Numbered from the stretch's first letter, positions 33,838 through 42,902 are shown. The stretch is 64,000 nt of DNA from LMUY01 sp965199095 (GCA_965199095.1 CBDAQM010000003.1:496001-560000), one strand, 5' to 3'. The notes: generated from the sequence alone by a model not told the origin. Program-made: numbers and translations.

Positions 33838-35253
33838 ATGACCCCAGACGAGTTCCGCCGCTACGGCCATCAGGTCATCGACTGGCTGGCGGATTACCAG
33901 GCCGGCTTGGCGGACCGTCCCGTCCAGGCCGTGACCGCGCCCGGTGAGGTCGCCGCCGCCCTGCCCGCCGCGCCGCCCGACCATCCCGAGCCGTTCGGCG
34001 ACGTGCTGGCCGACCTCGACCGCGTCGTGCTGCCGGGCCTGTCGTTGTTTCAGCACCCGCGCTTCTTCGGCTATTTCCCGGCCAATGCCGAGCCGGCGGG
34101 CATCCTGGGCGACCTCGTCAGCACCGGGCTCGGCGTGCTGGGCCTGTCCTGGCAATCCTCCCCGGCGCTCACCGAAATCGAGGATGTGACCACCGGCTGG
34201 GTGCGCCAGATGGTCGGCCTGTCGGAGGCGTGGCGCGGCGTCATCCAGGACACCGCCTCCACCTCCACGCTGGTGGCGCTGATCTCGGCGCGGGAGCGGA
34301 CCACCGGCTACGCGCTCACCCGCGGCGGCTTGCAGGCGGAGGCAAAACCGCTGGCGATCTACGTGTCGGCGCAGAGCCATTCCTCCGTGGACAAGGCGGC
34401 GCTGCTGGCCGGGTTCGGCCGCGACAACCTTCGGCTGGTGCCCTGCGACGGCGACTACGCGATGCGGCCGGACGCGTTCGTCGCGATGGTGGCGGCCGAC
34501 CTGGCAGCGGGCGTCGTGCCCTGCGCCATCGTCGCCACCACCGGCACCACGGCGACCACTGCGATCGACCCGGTGCGCGGCCTGGCCGATATCGCCAGGC
34601 GCCACGGCATCTGGCTGCACGTGGACGCCGCCATGGCGGGCAGCGCCATGATCCTGCCGGAATGCCGCGCGCTGTGGGACGGGGTGGAGGACGCGGACAG
34701 CCTGGTGCTGAACCCGCATAAATGGCTCGGCGTGCCGTTCGACTGCTCGTTGTACTATGTGCGGGATGCCGAGCACCTGGTGCGGGTCATGTCCACCAAC
34801 CCGTCCTTCCTGCAATCGTCGGTGGACGGCCAGGTGCGCAACCTGCGGGACTGGGGCATCCCGCTGGGCCGCCGCTTCCGCGCGCTGAAGCTGTGGTTCA
34901 CCATCCGCGAGCAGGGCGTGGCGGGCTTGCAGGCCAGGCTGCGGCGGGACATGGCCAACGCCCGCGCGCTGGCGGCTTCGGTGGCGGCGACGCCGGGCTG
35001 GCGCGTGATCGCCCCCGTCGTGCTGCAGACCGTCTGCATCGTGCATGAACCGCCTGGCCTGGCGGCGGAGGCGTTGGACGCCCATACCCGCGCCTGGGCG
35101 GAGGCGGTGAACCGCTCCGGCGGCGCCTTCCTGACGCCGGCGGTGGTGGACGGGCGCTGGATGGTCCGCGTCTCCATCGGCGGGCTGGCGACGGAAGCGG
35201 CGGACGTGGAGGCAACGTGGCGCCTCATCCGCTCCATGGCAGAAACCGGTTGA
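33838..35253 (+). CDS. PLP-dependent group II decarboxylase
   Basis: Fold type I pyridoxal-phosphate enzyme of the group II (aromatic-L-amino-acid/tyrosine) decarboxylase family, 471 residues. Conserved points: FQHPRFFGYFPANAEPAGIL, DTASTSTLVAL, YVSAQSHSSVDKAALLAGFG (PLP-stacking His), ATTGTTATTAID, LHVDAAMAGSAMI, and the Schiff-base Lys in LVLNPHKWLGVPFDCS. The C-terminus has WMVRVSIGGLATEAADVEAT. It probably makes an aromatic amine (from Trp, Tyr, Phe or DOPA); the exact substrate is open. Confidence 0.88.
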   Translation: MTPDEFRRYGHQVIDWLADYQAGLADRPVQAVTAPGEVAAALPAAPPDHPEPFGDVLADLDRVVLPGLSLFQHPRFFGYFPANAEPAGILGDLVSTGLGVLGLSWQSSPALTEIEDVTTGWVRQMVGLSEAWRGVIQDTASTSTLVALISARERTTGYALTRGGLQAEAKPLAIYVSAQSHSSVDKAALLAGFGRDNLRLVPCDGDYAMRPDAFVAMVAADLAAGVVPCAIVATTGTTATTAIDPVRGLADIARRHGIWLHVDAAMAGSAMILPECRALWDGVEDADSLVLNPHKWLGVPFDCSLYYVRDAEHLVRVMSTNPSFLQSSVDGQVRNLRDWGIPLGRRFRALKLWFTIREQGVAGLQARLRRDMANARALAASVAATPGWRVIAPVVLQTVCIVHEPPGLAAEALDAHTRAWAEAVNRSGGAFLTPAVVDGRWMVRVSIGGLATEAADVEATWRLIRSMAETG

Positions 35254-35323
35254 TTTTGAAGGCCTTACTGTTGACGCTCCGGCGACCCTCTGGCAGCGTC
35301 GACCTCATGAGACGGAACACGCC

Positions 35324-35644
35324 ATGACCAAATCGGAGCTGATTGCCGAGCTTGCGGCAGCCAACCCCCATCTGCTGGGACGCGACGTGGAGACCATCGT
35401 CGGCACGATTTTCGACGAGATCACGGCGGCCCTGGCGCGTGGGGAACGGGTCGAGCTGCGGGGGTTTGGCGCTTTCACGGTGAAGAAGCGGGATGCCCGC
35501 ACCGGCCGCAACCCGCGCACCGGGGAGGCTGTGCCCGTGGACGAAAAGGCGGTGCCGTTCTTCAAGGCCGGCAAGGAATTGCGGGAACGGGTGAACCGCG
35601 GCGGCAAGCCGTCCCGCGCGGCGCGCGAGCGGGTGGTCGCCTAG
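35324..35644 (+). CDS. ihfB: Integration host factor beta-type DNA-binding protein
   Basis: HU/IHF-family DNA-bending protein, 106 residues. It begins MTKSELIAELAAANP as IHF-beta does, with VELRGFGAFTVKKRDARTGR and the minor-groove arm tip RNPRTGEAVPVDEK. A basic tail of about 12 residues extends past the core. It is followed by lapA after a single base. The ihfB-lapA pair normally follows rpsA; here it follows a decarboxylase gene instead. Confidence 0.94.
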   Translation: MTKSELIAELAAANPHLLGRDVETIVGTIFDEITAALARGERVELRGFGAFTVKKRDARTGRNPRTGEAVPVDEKAVPFFKAGKELRERVNRGGKPSRAARERVVA

Positions 35645-35645
35645 C

Positions 35646-35960
35646 ATGCTGGGGATCATCTTCGCCTTGCCGTTCATCCTGGTGCTGATCGTGTTCGCCC
35701 TGTCCAACGCGGCCACCGTGCCGCTGGGCCTATGGCCGACCGACCTATCGGTGGACGTGCCGCTGTCGCTCGCCGTGCTGGGGGCGGGGGCGATCTTCTT
35801 CGTGCTGGGCGCGATCGTGGTGGGCATCGGCTCGCTGGGCCAGCGCCGCCGGGCCCGCCGGGCGGAAAGCCGCGTCCGCGTGCTGGAGCGGGAGTTGGAG
35901 GCCCTGCGGGTCCGCCCGGTGATCGGCCCGGGCACGGCGATCCGCACGATCGACGGCTAA
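35646..35960 (+). CDS. LapA-domain (DUF1049) membrane protein
   Basis: A 104-residue protein with two hydrophobic helices (about 3-20 and 40-62) enclosing the DUF1049 motif FALSNAATVPLGLWP. A basic coiled-coil-like C-terminus follows (QRRRARRAESRVRVLERELE). In enterobacteria LapA acts with LapB in regulating LPS synthesis through LpxC turnover; a similar role is only inference here. It is translationally adjacent to ihfB. Confidence 0.88.
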   Translation: MLGIIFALPFILVLIVFALSNAATVPLGLWPTDLSVDVPLSLAVLGAGAIFFVLGAIVVGIGSLGQRRRARRAESRVRVLERELEALRVRPVIGPGTAIRTIDG

Positions 35961-36014
35961 TTAGCGAATCCTTGCGTCCGAGCGCGCGGCTTGCTTGTGT
36001 TGATCCACAAGGAA

Positions 36015-36175
36015 GAGGTTGGGCAAGAATTCGCTGCGGCGAGTGAGAGGCGCCTCTTGGCGCCGTCCGGCGTGGGTTTTGAGCTGCGAAGCGCAGCGAC
36101 CATCGGGGTCGTCAGCATCGGAGCGCGGAAAACATGCGTCGGATGACCGACGCTGTAGAGTTCTTGCCCAGCCTC
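36015..36175. other. Multi-hairpin element closed by a 15-bp stem
   Basis: The gap between lapA and the universal stress protein gene holds a closing stem: 36015-36029 (GAGGTTGGGCAAGAA) pairs with 36161-36175 (TTCTTGCCCAGCCTC), 14 Watson-Crick pairs and one G-U. Inside are GGCGCC-TCTT-GGCGCC, GCTGCG-AAG-CGCAGC, CGACC-ATCGG-GGTCG and GCGTCGG-ATGA-CCGACGC. It ends 27 bp before the USP ATG. It could be a structured leader, a small RNA or a mobile palindromic unit; which one is not decided. Confidence 0.55.
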
Positions 36176-36202
36176 GTAGCCGCCACACCAAGGACGCCCA
36201 TC

Positions 36203-37069
36203 ATGCCGATCCGCAAGCTGCTCCTGCCCCTGACCGGCACCACAGCCGGCGAAGCCGCGATCGCCACCGCCTTGCTCGTCGCCCGGCAGTTCAACGCCCA
36301 CATCCTGGCCCTGCACGTCCGCGCCGACAGCCGGGACGTGGCGCCGCTGGCCGGGGAGGGACTCTCCGGCGCCATGATCCAGGAGATGATGCAGGCCACT
36401 GAGAAGGAGAGCGGCGAGCGGTCATCCGCCGTGCGCGACCTGTTCGATCGCGCCCTGGGCGGCGCCGGCATCCGCATGGAGCATCCCACCGCGCAGGCCG
36501 ACCATCCCAGCGCCTCCTTCGCCACCACGGTCGGACGGGAGGAGGACGTCGTGGCGCAGCAGGCCCGGCTGGCCGACCTCACAGTCGTGCCGCATCCCGA
36601 ATCCGGCGACGACGTGTCGTCCTCCGACGCGCTGCATGCCGTGCTGTTCGACAGCGGTCGCCCGGTGATGATTGCGCCGCATCGCGTGCCCGCAACGCTG
36701 GGCACCCGCGTGGCCGTGGCGTGGAACGGCACGGGCGAAGGGGCTGCCGCGGTGCAGGCCGCCCTGCCCTGGCTGCGCACGGCCCAGGCCGTGCGGATTC
36801 TGTCCTCCGACGACTACCAGCGCAACGGCCCCCCTGCGCGCGACCTTGCCGCCTACCTGGCATTGCACGGGGTCCACCCGGAAATGGCGACGTTCCGCCC
36901 GCTGGACCGGGAGGTGGGCGCCGGCATGCTGGCGGCGGCACGCGAGTTCGGCGCCGACCTGCTGACGATGGGGGCGTACTCCCATTCGCGCCTGCGTCAG
37001 CTCATCCTTGGCGGCGTCACCCGGCACGTGCTGGAAAAAGCCGACCTCCCGGTGCTGATGAACCGTTGA
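36203..37069 (+). CDS. Universal stress protein, tandem UspA domains
   Basis: A 288-residue cytoplasmic protein with two UspA-like domains, about 1-140 and 150-288. The first starts MPIRKLLLPLTGTTAGEAA. The second carries VAVAWNGTGEGAAAV and the ATP-binding-type end LLTMGAYSHSRLRQLILGGV (G-x2-G-x9-G-S/T-like). Such proteins respond to stress or bind nucleotides. The ATG at 36203 matches the domain start. A structured element lies just upstream and could affect its expression. Confidence 0.88.
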   Translation: MPIRKLLLPLTGTTAGEAAIATALLVARQFNAHILALHVRADSRDVAPLAGEGLSGAMIQEMMQATEKESGERSSAVRDLFDRALGGAGIRMEHPTAQADHPSASFATTVGREEDVVAQQARLADLTVVPHPESGDDVSSSDALHAVLFDSGRPVMIAPHRVPATLGTRVAVAWNGTGEGAAAVQAALPWLRTAQAVRILSSDDYQRNGPPARDLAAYLALHGVHPEMATFRPLDREVGAGMLAAAREFGADLLTMGAYSHSRLRQLILGGVTRHVLEKADLPVLMNR

Positions 37070-37074
37070 GGCGG

Positions 37075-37818
37075 TTAGCCCCCCACGACCGGCAGCCCGG
37101 CTACGGCGCGGCCGACGGAGTTCTGCGGGTTGGAGGGCGCCTCGTGCTCCTGCGCCTCCAGGCGGGACACGCATCCATCGGCTCCCGTGATGACGTCGCG
37201 CCAATCCCGCGGCAGGGTGTCCAGGCTGCCGAGCAGGCATTGGTCATAATAGGCGAATTCCCGCCCGGCCCCGCAGCCGAAGGAGGGGCGGTCGGCGGCG
37301 GCGGCGGTCAGCACGATGCGGTTCGGCTGCGCCATCGGCGGCGCGGCGAAGCCGCCCGTGTAGCAGGCCGACACGATCGCCACCGTCGGGGCTGAGCCGC
37401 AGCCGGCCTGCAGCGCCGTGTCCAGATCCCCCGGCGACAGGAACTCGGTGCGCGGGGCCAGGTAGACGCCGGGGCCGTGCGCCCCGTGCGAGGTGATGAA
37501 CACCAGGCAGGCTTGCCCGGGCGCCGGGTTCATCGTCGCCACCGCATCCAGCACCCGCGCGCGGGTTGCGACCTGCACGTGCGGCTCCGCCAAGACATCG
37601 CCCGCGGCGCTGAAGCGGTGTATGGCGTCCGCCGGGACGCCCGCGCGCCGCAGCCGTTCGGCCATGCCGGCGGTCGCGTTGTCGAAGACCGGGATGGAGC
37701 CATCCCCCGCCACCAGCACCGCCACCCAGCCCTGCTGGGCGTGAACGGATGGAGCCGCCGCCTGCCGCGACCCAGCGCATCCGGCAAGCAAAAGCAGGAG
37801 GAGGAGCGCAGCCCTCAT
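37075..37818 (-). CDS. Legumain-like (peptidase C13) lipoprotein
   Basis: A 247-residue lipoprotein with a caspase-hemoglobinase fold peptidase domain of family C13. Signal and lipobox: RAALLLLLLLAGCAGS. The catalytic His is in LVFITSHGAHGPG and Cys in VAIVSACYTGGFAAP, the spacing expected for C13. WVAVLVAGDGSIPVFDNATA fits the N-terminal strand. The ATG overlaps the methyltransferase stop (ATGA), so it is the last gene of ubiA-methyltransferase-C13. The substrate and role are unknown; the product is probably periplasmic and membrane-anchored. Confidence 0.82.
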   Translation of the reverse strand: MRAALLLLLLLAGCAGSRQAAAPSVHAQQGWVAVLVAGDGSIPVFDNATAGMAERLRRAGVPADAIHRFSAAGDVLAEPHVQVATRARVLDAVATMNPAPGQACLVFITSHGAHGPGVYLAPRTEFLSPGDLDTALQAGCGSAPTVAIVSACYTGGFAAPPMAQPNRIVLTAAAADRPSFGCGAGREFAYYDQCLLGSLDTLPRDWRDVITGADGCVSRLEAQEHEAPSNPQNSVGRAVAGLPVVGG

Positions 37819-38447
37819 GCGGGCAGGCGGTGCAGCGTCGTGCGGCGCATGATGGTGTCCTCCAGCTCTGTCGTCGTTGGCACGTCGTAGGCGGCAAACG
37901 CGTCCAAATCCGCCGGCAGGTAGGCCCGGCCAGGATCGGCAATCCACACCTCCGCCTGCCCCGCCATGCGGCGCAGCCACGGCAGGATGTGGTTGGTCAT
38001 CGGGGCTTCGTAACACACGTCGCCGCACAGGATCAGGTCCCAGCGGCAGAGACTGTTCACAAAATCGCCGTGAACCGCCTCGACCACGACGCCGTTGGCG
38101 GCCGCGTTCAGCCGGGTGGCGGCGGTGGCCAACGGGTCGATCTCAGCCGCCTCGACACGCGCGGCCCCCACCATCGCGCAGGCAATGGCGGCCAACCCGC
38201 CACCGGCGGCGAAATCCAGCACCCGGCGGCCCCTCGCGCAGGCCGGATGATCCAGCACGTGCCGCGCCATGGCCTGGCTGCCGGGCCAGGCGAACGCCCA
38301 GAACGGTGGCTCGATGTTGTGGCGGGCGAGGAACTGCTCCGTCGCCTGCCAGATGGGTGTGATCTCGGTGGCCAGGTGCAGCACGATTTCCGGCACCAGG
38401 GGGGCGCGGGCGAGCGTCGTGTGGGCGGCAACGAAGCACTCGCTCAC
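37815..38447 (-). CDS. METTL20/ETFB-lysine methyltransferase-like protein
   Basis: Class I SAM-dependent methyltransferase (210 residues) resembling bacterial METTL20 homologues that methylate electron-transfer flavoprotein beta. ATEITPIWQATEQFLARHNI and PPFWAFAWPGSQAMARH are typical of that group. The SAM site is VLDFAAGGGLAAIACA, and WDLILCGDVCYEAPM holds the post-strand 4 motif. The GTG overlaps the ubiA stop as GTGA. The protein substrate is inference by family. Confidence 0.82.
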   Translation of the reverse strand: MSECFVAAHTTLARAPLVPEIVLHLATEITPIWQATEQFLARHNIEPPFWAFAWPGSQAMARHVLDHPACARGRRVLDFAAGGGLAAIACAMVGAARVEAAEIDPLATAATRLNAAANGVVVEAVHGDFVNSLCRWDLILCGDVCYEAPMTNHILPWLRRMAGQAEVWIADPGRAYLPADLDAFAAYDVPTTTELEDTIMRRTTLHRLPA

Positions 38448-39346
38448 AAGCGGCCGAGCAGGATCGCCGCCGCGACGGCCAGCCCGACCTCGCGGTTCAG
38501 GCGGAACAGGCGGAGGCAGCACGCGGGATCGTGGATGTCGATGCGGATCGCCTGCCACAGCAACAGCGCCGCCGGCAGCGGCAGGGCGAGGTAGAACCAG
38601 ATCGACAGCCCGGCCAGCCAGCCCGCCAGCGCCAACGCCGCCACCGTGGCGGCGTAGCAGGCGAGGAGGAACGGCCGGGTGTGCTGGCCCAGCAGGCGCG
38701 CCGTGGAACGGATCCCGGCCAGCGCGTCATCCTCGCGGTCCTGGTGGGCGTAAACGGTGTCGAACCCCAAATCCCACAGGATGGCGGCGGCATACAGCAC
38801 GGCCCAGCGCCAATCGATCCGCCCGGCGCCCGCCGCGTATCCCATCGGGGCGCCGAACCCGAAGGTGAAGCCCATCACCAGTTGCGGCCACCACGTCACG
38901 CGCTTGGCCAGCGGGTAGAGGCCGACCAACAGCAGCGATGCCACCCCCAGCGCCCAGCACAGCGGCGGCAGTTGCAGCAGCACCAGCAATCCCACCACCA
39001 GCAACACCGCCAGCAGCGTGGCGGCCTGCCACATCCGCAGCGCGCCCGAGGCGAGCGGGCGCGCGGCCGTGCGCGCCACCAGCCGGTCCAGGTCGCGGTC
39101 CCACATGTCGTTGACGACGCAGCCGGCGCCGCGCATCACCAGGCTGCCAAGCGCGAACAACGCCACGAACCACACCGTCCGGCCCAGCGGCGCCCCAGCC
39201 AGCAGCAATCCCCACAGGCCCGGCAGGAACAGCAGCCAAGCCCCGATCGGCCGGTCCAGCCGCAGCAGCAGCACGTAGGGCCGCCAGGCCACCGGCAGGC
39301 GGGCAACCCAGCCGCCGCTCATGATATCGGTATGCGTGCTGTTCAT
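38444..39346 (-). CDS. ubiA: 4-hydroxybenzoate polyprenyltransferase UbiA
   Basis: Integral-membrane prenyltransferase of ubiquinone synthesis, attaching the polyprenyl tail to 4-hydroxybenzoate. The 300 residues have about eight hydrophobic helices and both Asp-rich motifs, VVNDMWDRDLDRLVART and DLGFDTVYAHQDREDD, plus RLDRPIGAWLLFLPGLWG. The ATG at 39346 is chosen; one at 39322 is also possible. It leads the unit with the methyltransferase and C13 genes. It draws on the same isoprenoid pool as the hopanoid genes. Confidence 0.95.
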   Translation of the reverse strand: MNSTHTDIMSGGWVARLPVAWRPYVLLLRLDRPIGAWLLFLPGLWGLLLAGAPLGRTVWFVALFALGSLVMRGAGCVVNDMWDRDLDRLVARTAARPLASGALRMWQAATLLAVLLVVGLLVLLQLPPLCWALGVASLLLVGLYPLAKRVTWWPQLVMGFTFGFGAPMGYAAGAGRIDWRWAVLYAAAILWDLGFDTVYAHQDREDDALAGIRSTARLLGQHTRPFLLACYAATVAALALAGWLAGLSIWFYLALPLPAALLLWQAIRIDIHDPACCLRLFRLNREVGLAVAAAILLGRL

Positions 39347-39472
39347 GCCCGTTCCAAGCGGCCAGAACGGTCGCCCCATGGCGATGCGGACTCAACCAGG
39401 AGCCCGCCTTGACGTTGCCTGCCGCAATGTATCATGCCTGGTGACAACCTAGCCGGAAAGCCGCGTCCCCGC

Positions 39473-40840
39473 ATGTCCAACCCGTCCGACGCTGACGAGA
39501 CGCCGATCGCCTCGGTCCAACAACTCGTCGACCATCTTGCCGCCGGCGGCAAGCCGAAGGAGCAATGGCGTATCGGAACCGAGCACGAAAAGTTTGGCTT
39601 CCGCACCGCCGACTTCGCCTCGCCACCCTACGCGCCAGGCGGCATCCGCGCCATGCTGGACGGGCTGTCCACGCCGGAGTGGCAGGAAATCCCCGATGCC
39701 GGTCTGCCGATCGGCCTGAAGGGCATGGGCAGCCGGTCCGGCGCGTCCATCTCGCTGGAGCCTGGCGGCCAGTTTGAGCTGTCGGGCGCGCCGCTCCGCA
39801 CCCTGCATGACACCAAGGCCGAGCTGGAGGAGCATTGCGCCACCGTGTCCGCTTTGGGCAGGTCGCTCGGGATCGGCTTCGCACCGCTCGGCTACCATCC
39901 GACGCTGACGCGGGAGCAGGCGGAATGGATGCCCAAGAGCCGCTACGCCATCATGCGCCGCTACATGCAGCGCACCGGCTCCATGGGATTGGACATGATG
40001 CTGCGCACCTGCACGGTGCAGGTGAACCTGGACTACGCGGACGAGGCCGACATGCGGCGCAAGCTGGTGGTCGCGCTGGCGCTGCAGCCGCTGGCCACGG
40101 CGCTGTTCGCCAACTCGCCGTTCAAGGAGGGCAAGTTGAACGGCCTGCTGTGCAACCGTGCCCATGTCTGGACGGATGTCGACGCGGACCGCACCGGCAT
40201 GCCTGCGATGATGTTCGACGAGGATTTCGGCTTCGAGCGGTTCACCCACTGGCTGCTCGATATGCCGATGTACTTCATCCAGCGCGATGGCCGCTACATC
40301 GACCTTGCCGGGTGTTCGTTCCGCACGTTCATGGCCGGGCGATTGGACGCCGCGGAGGGGCATGTCGCGACCGTGGGGGATTTCGCCGACCACGTGACCA
40401 CGGCGTTCACCGATGTGCGGCTGAAACGGTTCCTCGAAATGCGCGGCGCCGATGCCGGCAGCCCGGCGATGATGGTGGCCATGGCGGCCTTCTGGGTCGG
40501 GCTGCTGTACGACGCAGCCGCCTTGGACGCGGCGCATGCGCTGGTACGGTCGCATCCGGCGGACGCGTTCACGGCGCTCCGCCCGCAAATCCCCGCCTTG
40601 GCGATGGCGACGCCCTGGGCAGGCGGCACGCTGCGCGACCTCGCCAAGGAGGTCCTGGCAATCTCCGTGCAAGGCCTGAAGGCGCGGGCCGGCATGGCAG
40701 GCGGGGATGAGAGCAGCTACCTCGACCTATTGCACGTGATCGCCGCCGGCGGTCCGACGCAGGCGGAAGCCTGGCGTGAGCGTTACCGCACCGTATGGAA
40801 CGGCGACGTCACGCGGATTTTCGAGGAGGCTGCGATTTAG
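39473..40840 (+). CDS. gshA: Glutamate-cysteine ligase
   Basis: First step of glutathione synthesis, joining glutamate and cysteine with ATP. The 455-residue enzyme is of the plant/alphaproteobacterial type: EQWRIGTEHEKFGF at the active site, SISLEPGGQFELSGAP, AQFRIGF-like GRSLGIGFAPLGYHP, MLRTCTVQVNLDYADEADM and FANSPFKEGKLNG. The ATG at 39473 begins MSNPSDADE. A start at 39434 would add 13 residues of low conservation. It supplies the cofactor used by the glyoxalase at 8.5 kb. Confidence 0.94.
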   Translation: MSNPSDADETPIASVQQLVDHLAAGGKPKEQWRIGTEHEKFGFRTADFASPPYAPGGIRAMLDGLSTPEWQEIPDAGLPIGLKGMGSRSGASISLEPGGQFELSGAPLRTLHDTKAELEEHCATVSALGRSLGIGFAPLGYHPTLTREQAEWMPKSRYAIMRRYMQRTGSMGLDMMLRTCTVQVNLDYADEADMRRKLVVALALQPLATALFANSPFKEGKLNGLLCNRAHVWTDVDADRTGMPAMMFDEDFGFERFTHWLLDMPMYFIQRDGRYIDLAGCSFRTFMAGRLDAAEGHVATVGDFADHVTTAFTDVRLKRFLEMRGADAGSPAMMVAMAAFWVGLLYDAAALDAAHALVRSHPADAFTALRPQIPALAMATPWAGGTLRDLAKEVLAISVQGLKARAGMAGGDESSYLDLLHVIAAGGPTQAEAWRERYRTVWNGDVTRIFEEAAI

Positions 40841-40924
40841 GCCCCATGATTCTGTCGCGCCGAACTGGAACCGAAACGGCTTCGTTGCGCTAAACACGCT
40901 GCATCGCACAGGGAGAGTTTGCGC

Positions 40925-42013
40925 ATGGCGAAGGAGTCCGGTCCCAGTGTCGTCGTGCTCGCGGCACTCGCCGCCATTGGCCTTCTCAGTGCGACATACG
41001 GCCGCAAAACCGTGGCCGAAGCCGCCGGATCGTCCCCGCATGACATCACCCCCGGGGCCGGCAAGCGCGCGGTCGCCAAGAGCGATGCCGGCCGCGACGC
41101 GACCACCCCGATGCAAATCCCCGCCCGCGGCTGGTGGGCGGTCGCCAAGCGGGTGGTCGCCGGGTTCAACGACGACCGGCTGATGACGGAAGCGGCGGGC
41201 GTCACCTTCTACACCCTCCTTGCGATCTTCCCGGCCGTCGCGACCCTGGTCTCGCTCTATGGCCTATTCGCCGACCCAACCAGGGTCAACGACCAGCTCC
41301 AATCGATGCAGGGCGTGGTCCCGGGCGGCGGGATCGACATCATCGCGGCGCAGGTGAAATCGCTCACGGCCAATGGCCGGCAGGCGCTTGGCTTCGGTGT
41401 GGTGATCGGGCTGCTCACCTCGCTATGGAGCTCCAACCAAGGCATCAAAGGTTTGTTCGATGCGCTGAATGTCGTCTACCATGAGAAGGAAAAGCGCAGC
41501 TTCATCTGGCGGACGATCATCACCCTGGGTTTCACCCTGGGCGCCATCGTGTTCATCCTGCTCGCCATGGGTTCGGTCGTGGTCGTGCCGATCATTTTGA
41601 CCTTCTTCGGATTTGGCGACTGGGCAAGCACCCTCATCGCCGGCGCCCGCTGGCCGATGCTGATGGTCATCTTGGCGCTGTTCCTGGCGGTGATCTACCG
41701 CTTCGGGCCCAGCCGAACGCAGGCGCGGTGGCAGTGGGTCAGTTGGGGCAGCGCTTTCGCCACCGTCACCTGGCTGGCCGCCTCGTTCGCCTTTTCCTAC
41801 TACGTCGCCCATTTCGGCAGCTACAACAAGACGTATGGCTCGCTCGGTGCGGCGATCGGCTTTATCACCTGGATCTGGATTTCCACCATGATCGTGCTCA
41901 TGGGCGGCGAATTGAACGCCGAGCTGGAGCAGCAGACCCATTTCGACACCACGATCGGCGAGCCGAAACCGATCGGCAGCCGTGGCGCCTACAAGGCCGA
42001 CGTGAAGACCTGA
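40925..42013 (+). CDS. YihY/virulence factor BrkB family membrane protein
   Basis: A 362-residue polytopic inner-membrane protein of the YihY/UPF0761 (BrkB) family. It has a hydrophobic N-terminal segment and an Ala/Lys-rich linker. The family core then starts AAGVTFYTLLAIFPAVATLVSLYG and includes LWSSNQGIKGLFDALNVVY, AVIYRFGPSRTQARWQWVSWG and ITWIWISTMIVLMGGELNAE. The function is unknown; earlier ribonuclease BN labels for this family were wrong. It is convergent with accD, four bases apart. Confidence 0.9.
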   Translation: MAKESGPSVVVLAALAAIGLLSATYGRKTVAEAAGSSPHDITPGAGKRAVAKSDAGRDATTPMQIPARGWWAVAKRVVAGFNDDRLMTEAAGVTFYTLLAIFPAVATLVSLYGLFADPTRVNDQLQSMQGVVPGGGIDIIAAQVKSLTANGRQALGFGVVIGLLTSLWSSNQGIKGLFDALNVVYHEKEKRSFIWRTIITLGFTLGAIVFILLAMGSVVVVPIILTFFGFGDWASTLIAGARWPMLMVILALFLAVIYRFGPSRTQARWQWVSWGSAFATVTWLAASFAFSYYVAHFGSYNKTYGSLGAAIGFITWIWISTMIVLMGGELNAELEQQTHFDTTIGEPKPIGSRGAYKADVKT

Positions 42014-42017
42014 CCGG

Positions 42018-42902
42018 CTACGCCGCGGCCGCCGGCAGCCCTTCGCCCCGCACGCCACGAAGCAGGGCGACGACGCGGCCGAGCGTCTCGCGCATGTCGC
42101 GCCGCGTGACCACCATGTCGATGATGCCGTGGGCGTGGAGGTATTCGGCGCGTTGGAAGCCTCCCGGCAGGGTTTCCCGTACGGTCTGCTCGATCACGCG
42201 GGCGCCGGCGAAGCCGATCAGCGCTTCGGGCTCGGCAATCTGGATGTCCCCCAGCATGGCGAAGGAGGCGGTGACGCCGCCAGTCGTCGGGTCCGTCAGC
42301 ACGGTGATGAATGGCAACTGAGCGTCCTTCACCATCTGCGTTGCGATCGTCGTGCGCGGCATCTGCATCAGGCTGACGGCGCCCTCCTGCATGCGCGCGC
42401 CGCCCGAGGCGGTGAAGATCACCAGGGCGGCGTCCTGCAACACCGCAAGACGGGCCGCCGTGACGATCCCCTCCCCCACCGCCGCCCCCATGGAGCCGGC
42501 CATGAACTCGAACGCCATCGCCGCGACGACCATGGGCTGGCCGCCCACCAGGCCGTGCGCCACCACGATGGCGTCCTCCAGCCCGGTTTTCTCCCGCGCA
42601 TCGCGCAGGCGGTCCGCATAGCGCTTCTGGTCGCGGAATTTCAGCGGGTCCGCCGGGACTTTCGGCAGCTCGATCCGGGTGAACGTGCCGCCGTCGAACG
42701 TCCAGGCAAGCCGCTCCAGCGCGGTCGGACGCATGTGGTGGCTGCACTGCGGACAGACTTTGAGGTTCGCGTCGAGGTCCTTGTGGAAGATCATCTGCTG
42801 GCACGCCGGGCATTGCCGCCACAGGTTTTCCGGCACGTCGCGGCTTTCCTGACCCAGCCAGGAGCGGATTTTCGGACGGACGACCTCGGTCAGCCAACTC
42901 AT
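42018..42902 (-). CDS. accD: Acetyl-CoA carboxylase carboxyltransferase beta subunit
   Basis: Beta subunit of the carboxyltransferase that makes malonyl-CoA for fatty acid synthesis (294 residues). The N-terminal zinc ribbon is CPACQQMIFHKDL and VCPQCSHH. The crotonase-like core has FTASGGARMQEG, TVLTDPTTGGVTASFAMLGD and GFAGARVIEQTVRETLPGGF. The ATG at 42902 begins MSWLTEVV; an upstream in-frame codon at 42908 adds two residues. It usually neighbours trpA or folC; here it stands between a YihY gene and a 2OG oxygenase. Confidence 0.96.
   Translation of the reverse strand: MSWLTEVVRPKIRSWLGQESRDVPENLWRQCPACQQMIFHKDLDANLKVCPQCSHHMRPTALERLAWTFDGGTFTRIELPKVPADPLKFRDQKRYADRLRDAREKTGLEDAIVVAHGLVGGQPMVVAAMAFEFMAGSMGAAVGEGIVTAARLAVLQDAALVIFTASGGARMQEGAVSLMQMPRTTIATQMVKDAQLPFITVLTDPTTGGVTASFAMLGDIQIAEPEALIGFAGARVIEQTVRETLPGGFQRAEYLHAHGIIDMVVTRRDMRETLGRVVALLRGVRGEGLPAAAA

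Noticed and set aside
35961..36191. A 76-residue minus-strand frame in the gap before the stress protein gene
   Set aside because: It runs through all the hairpins, has no family resemblance and lacks a ribosome-binding site; RNA structure explains the region better.
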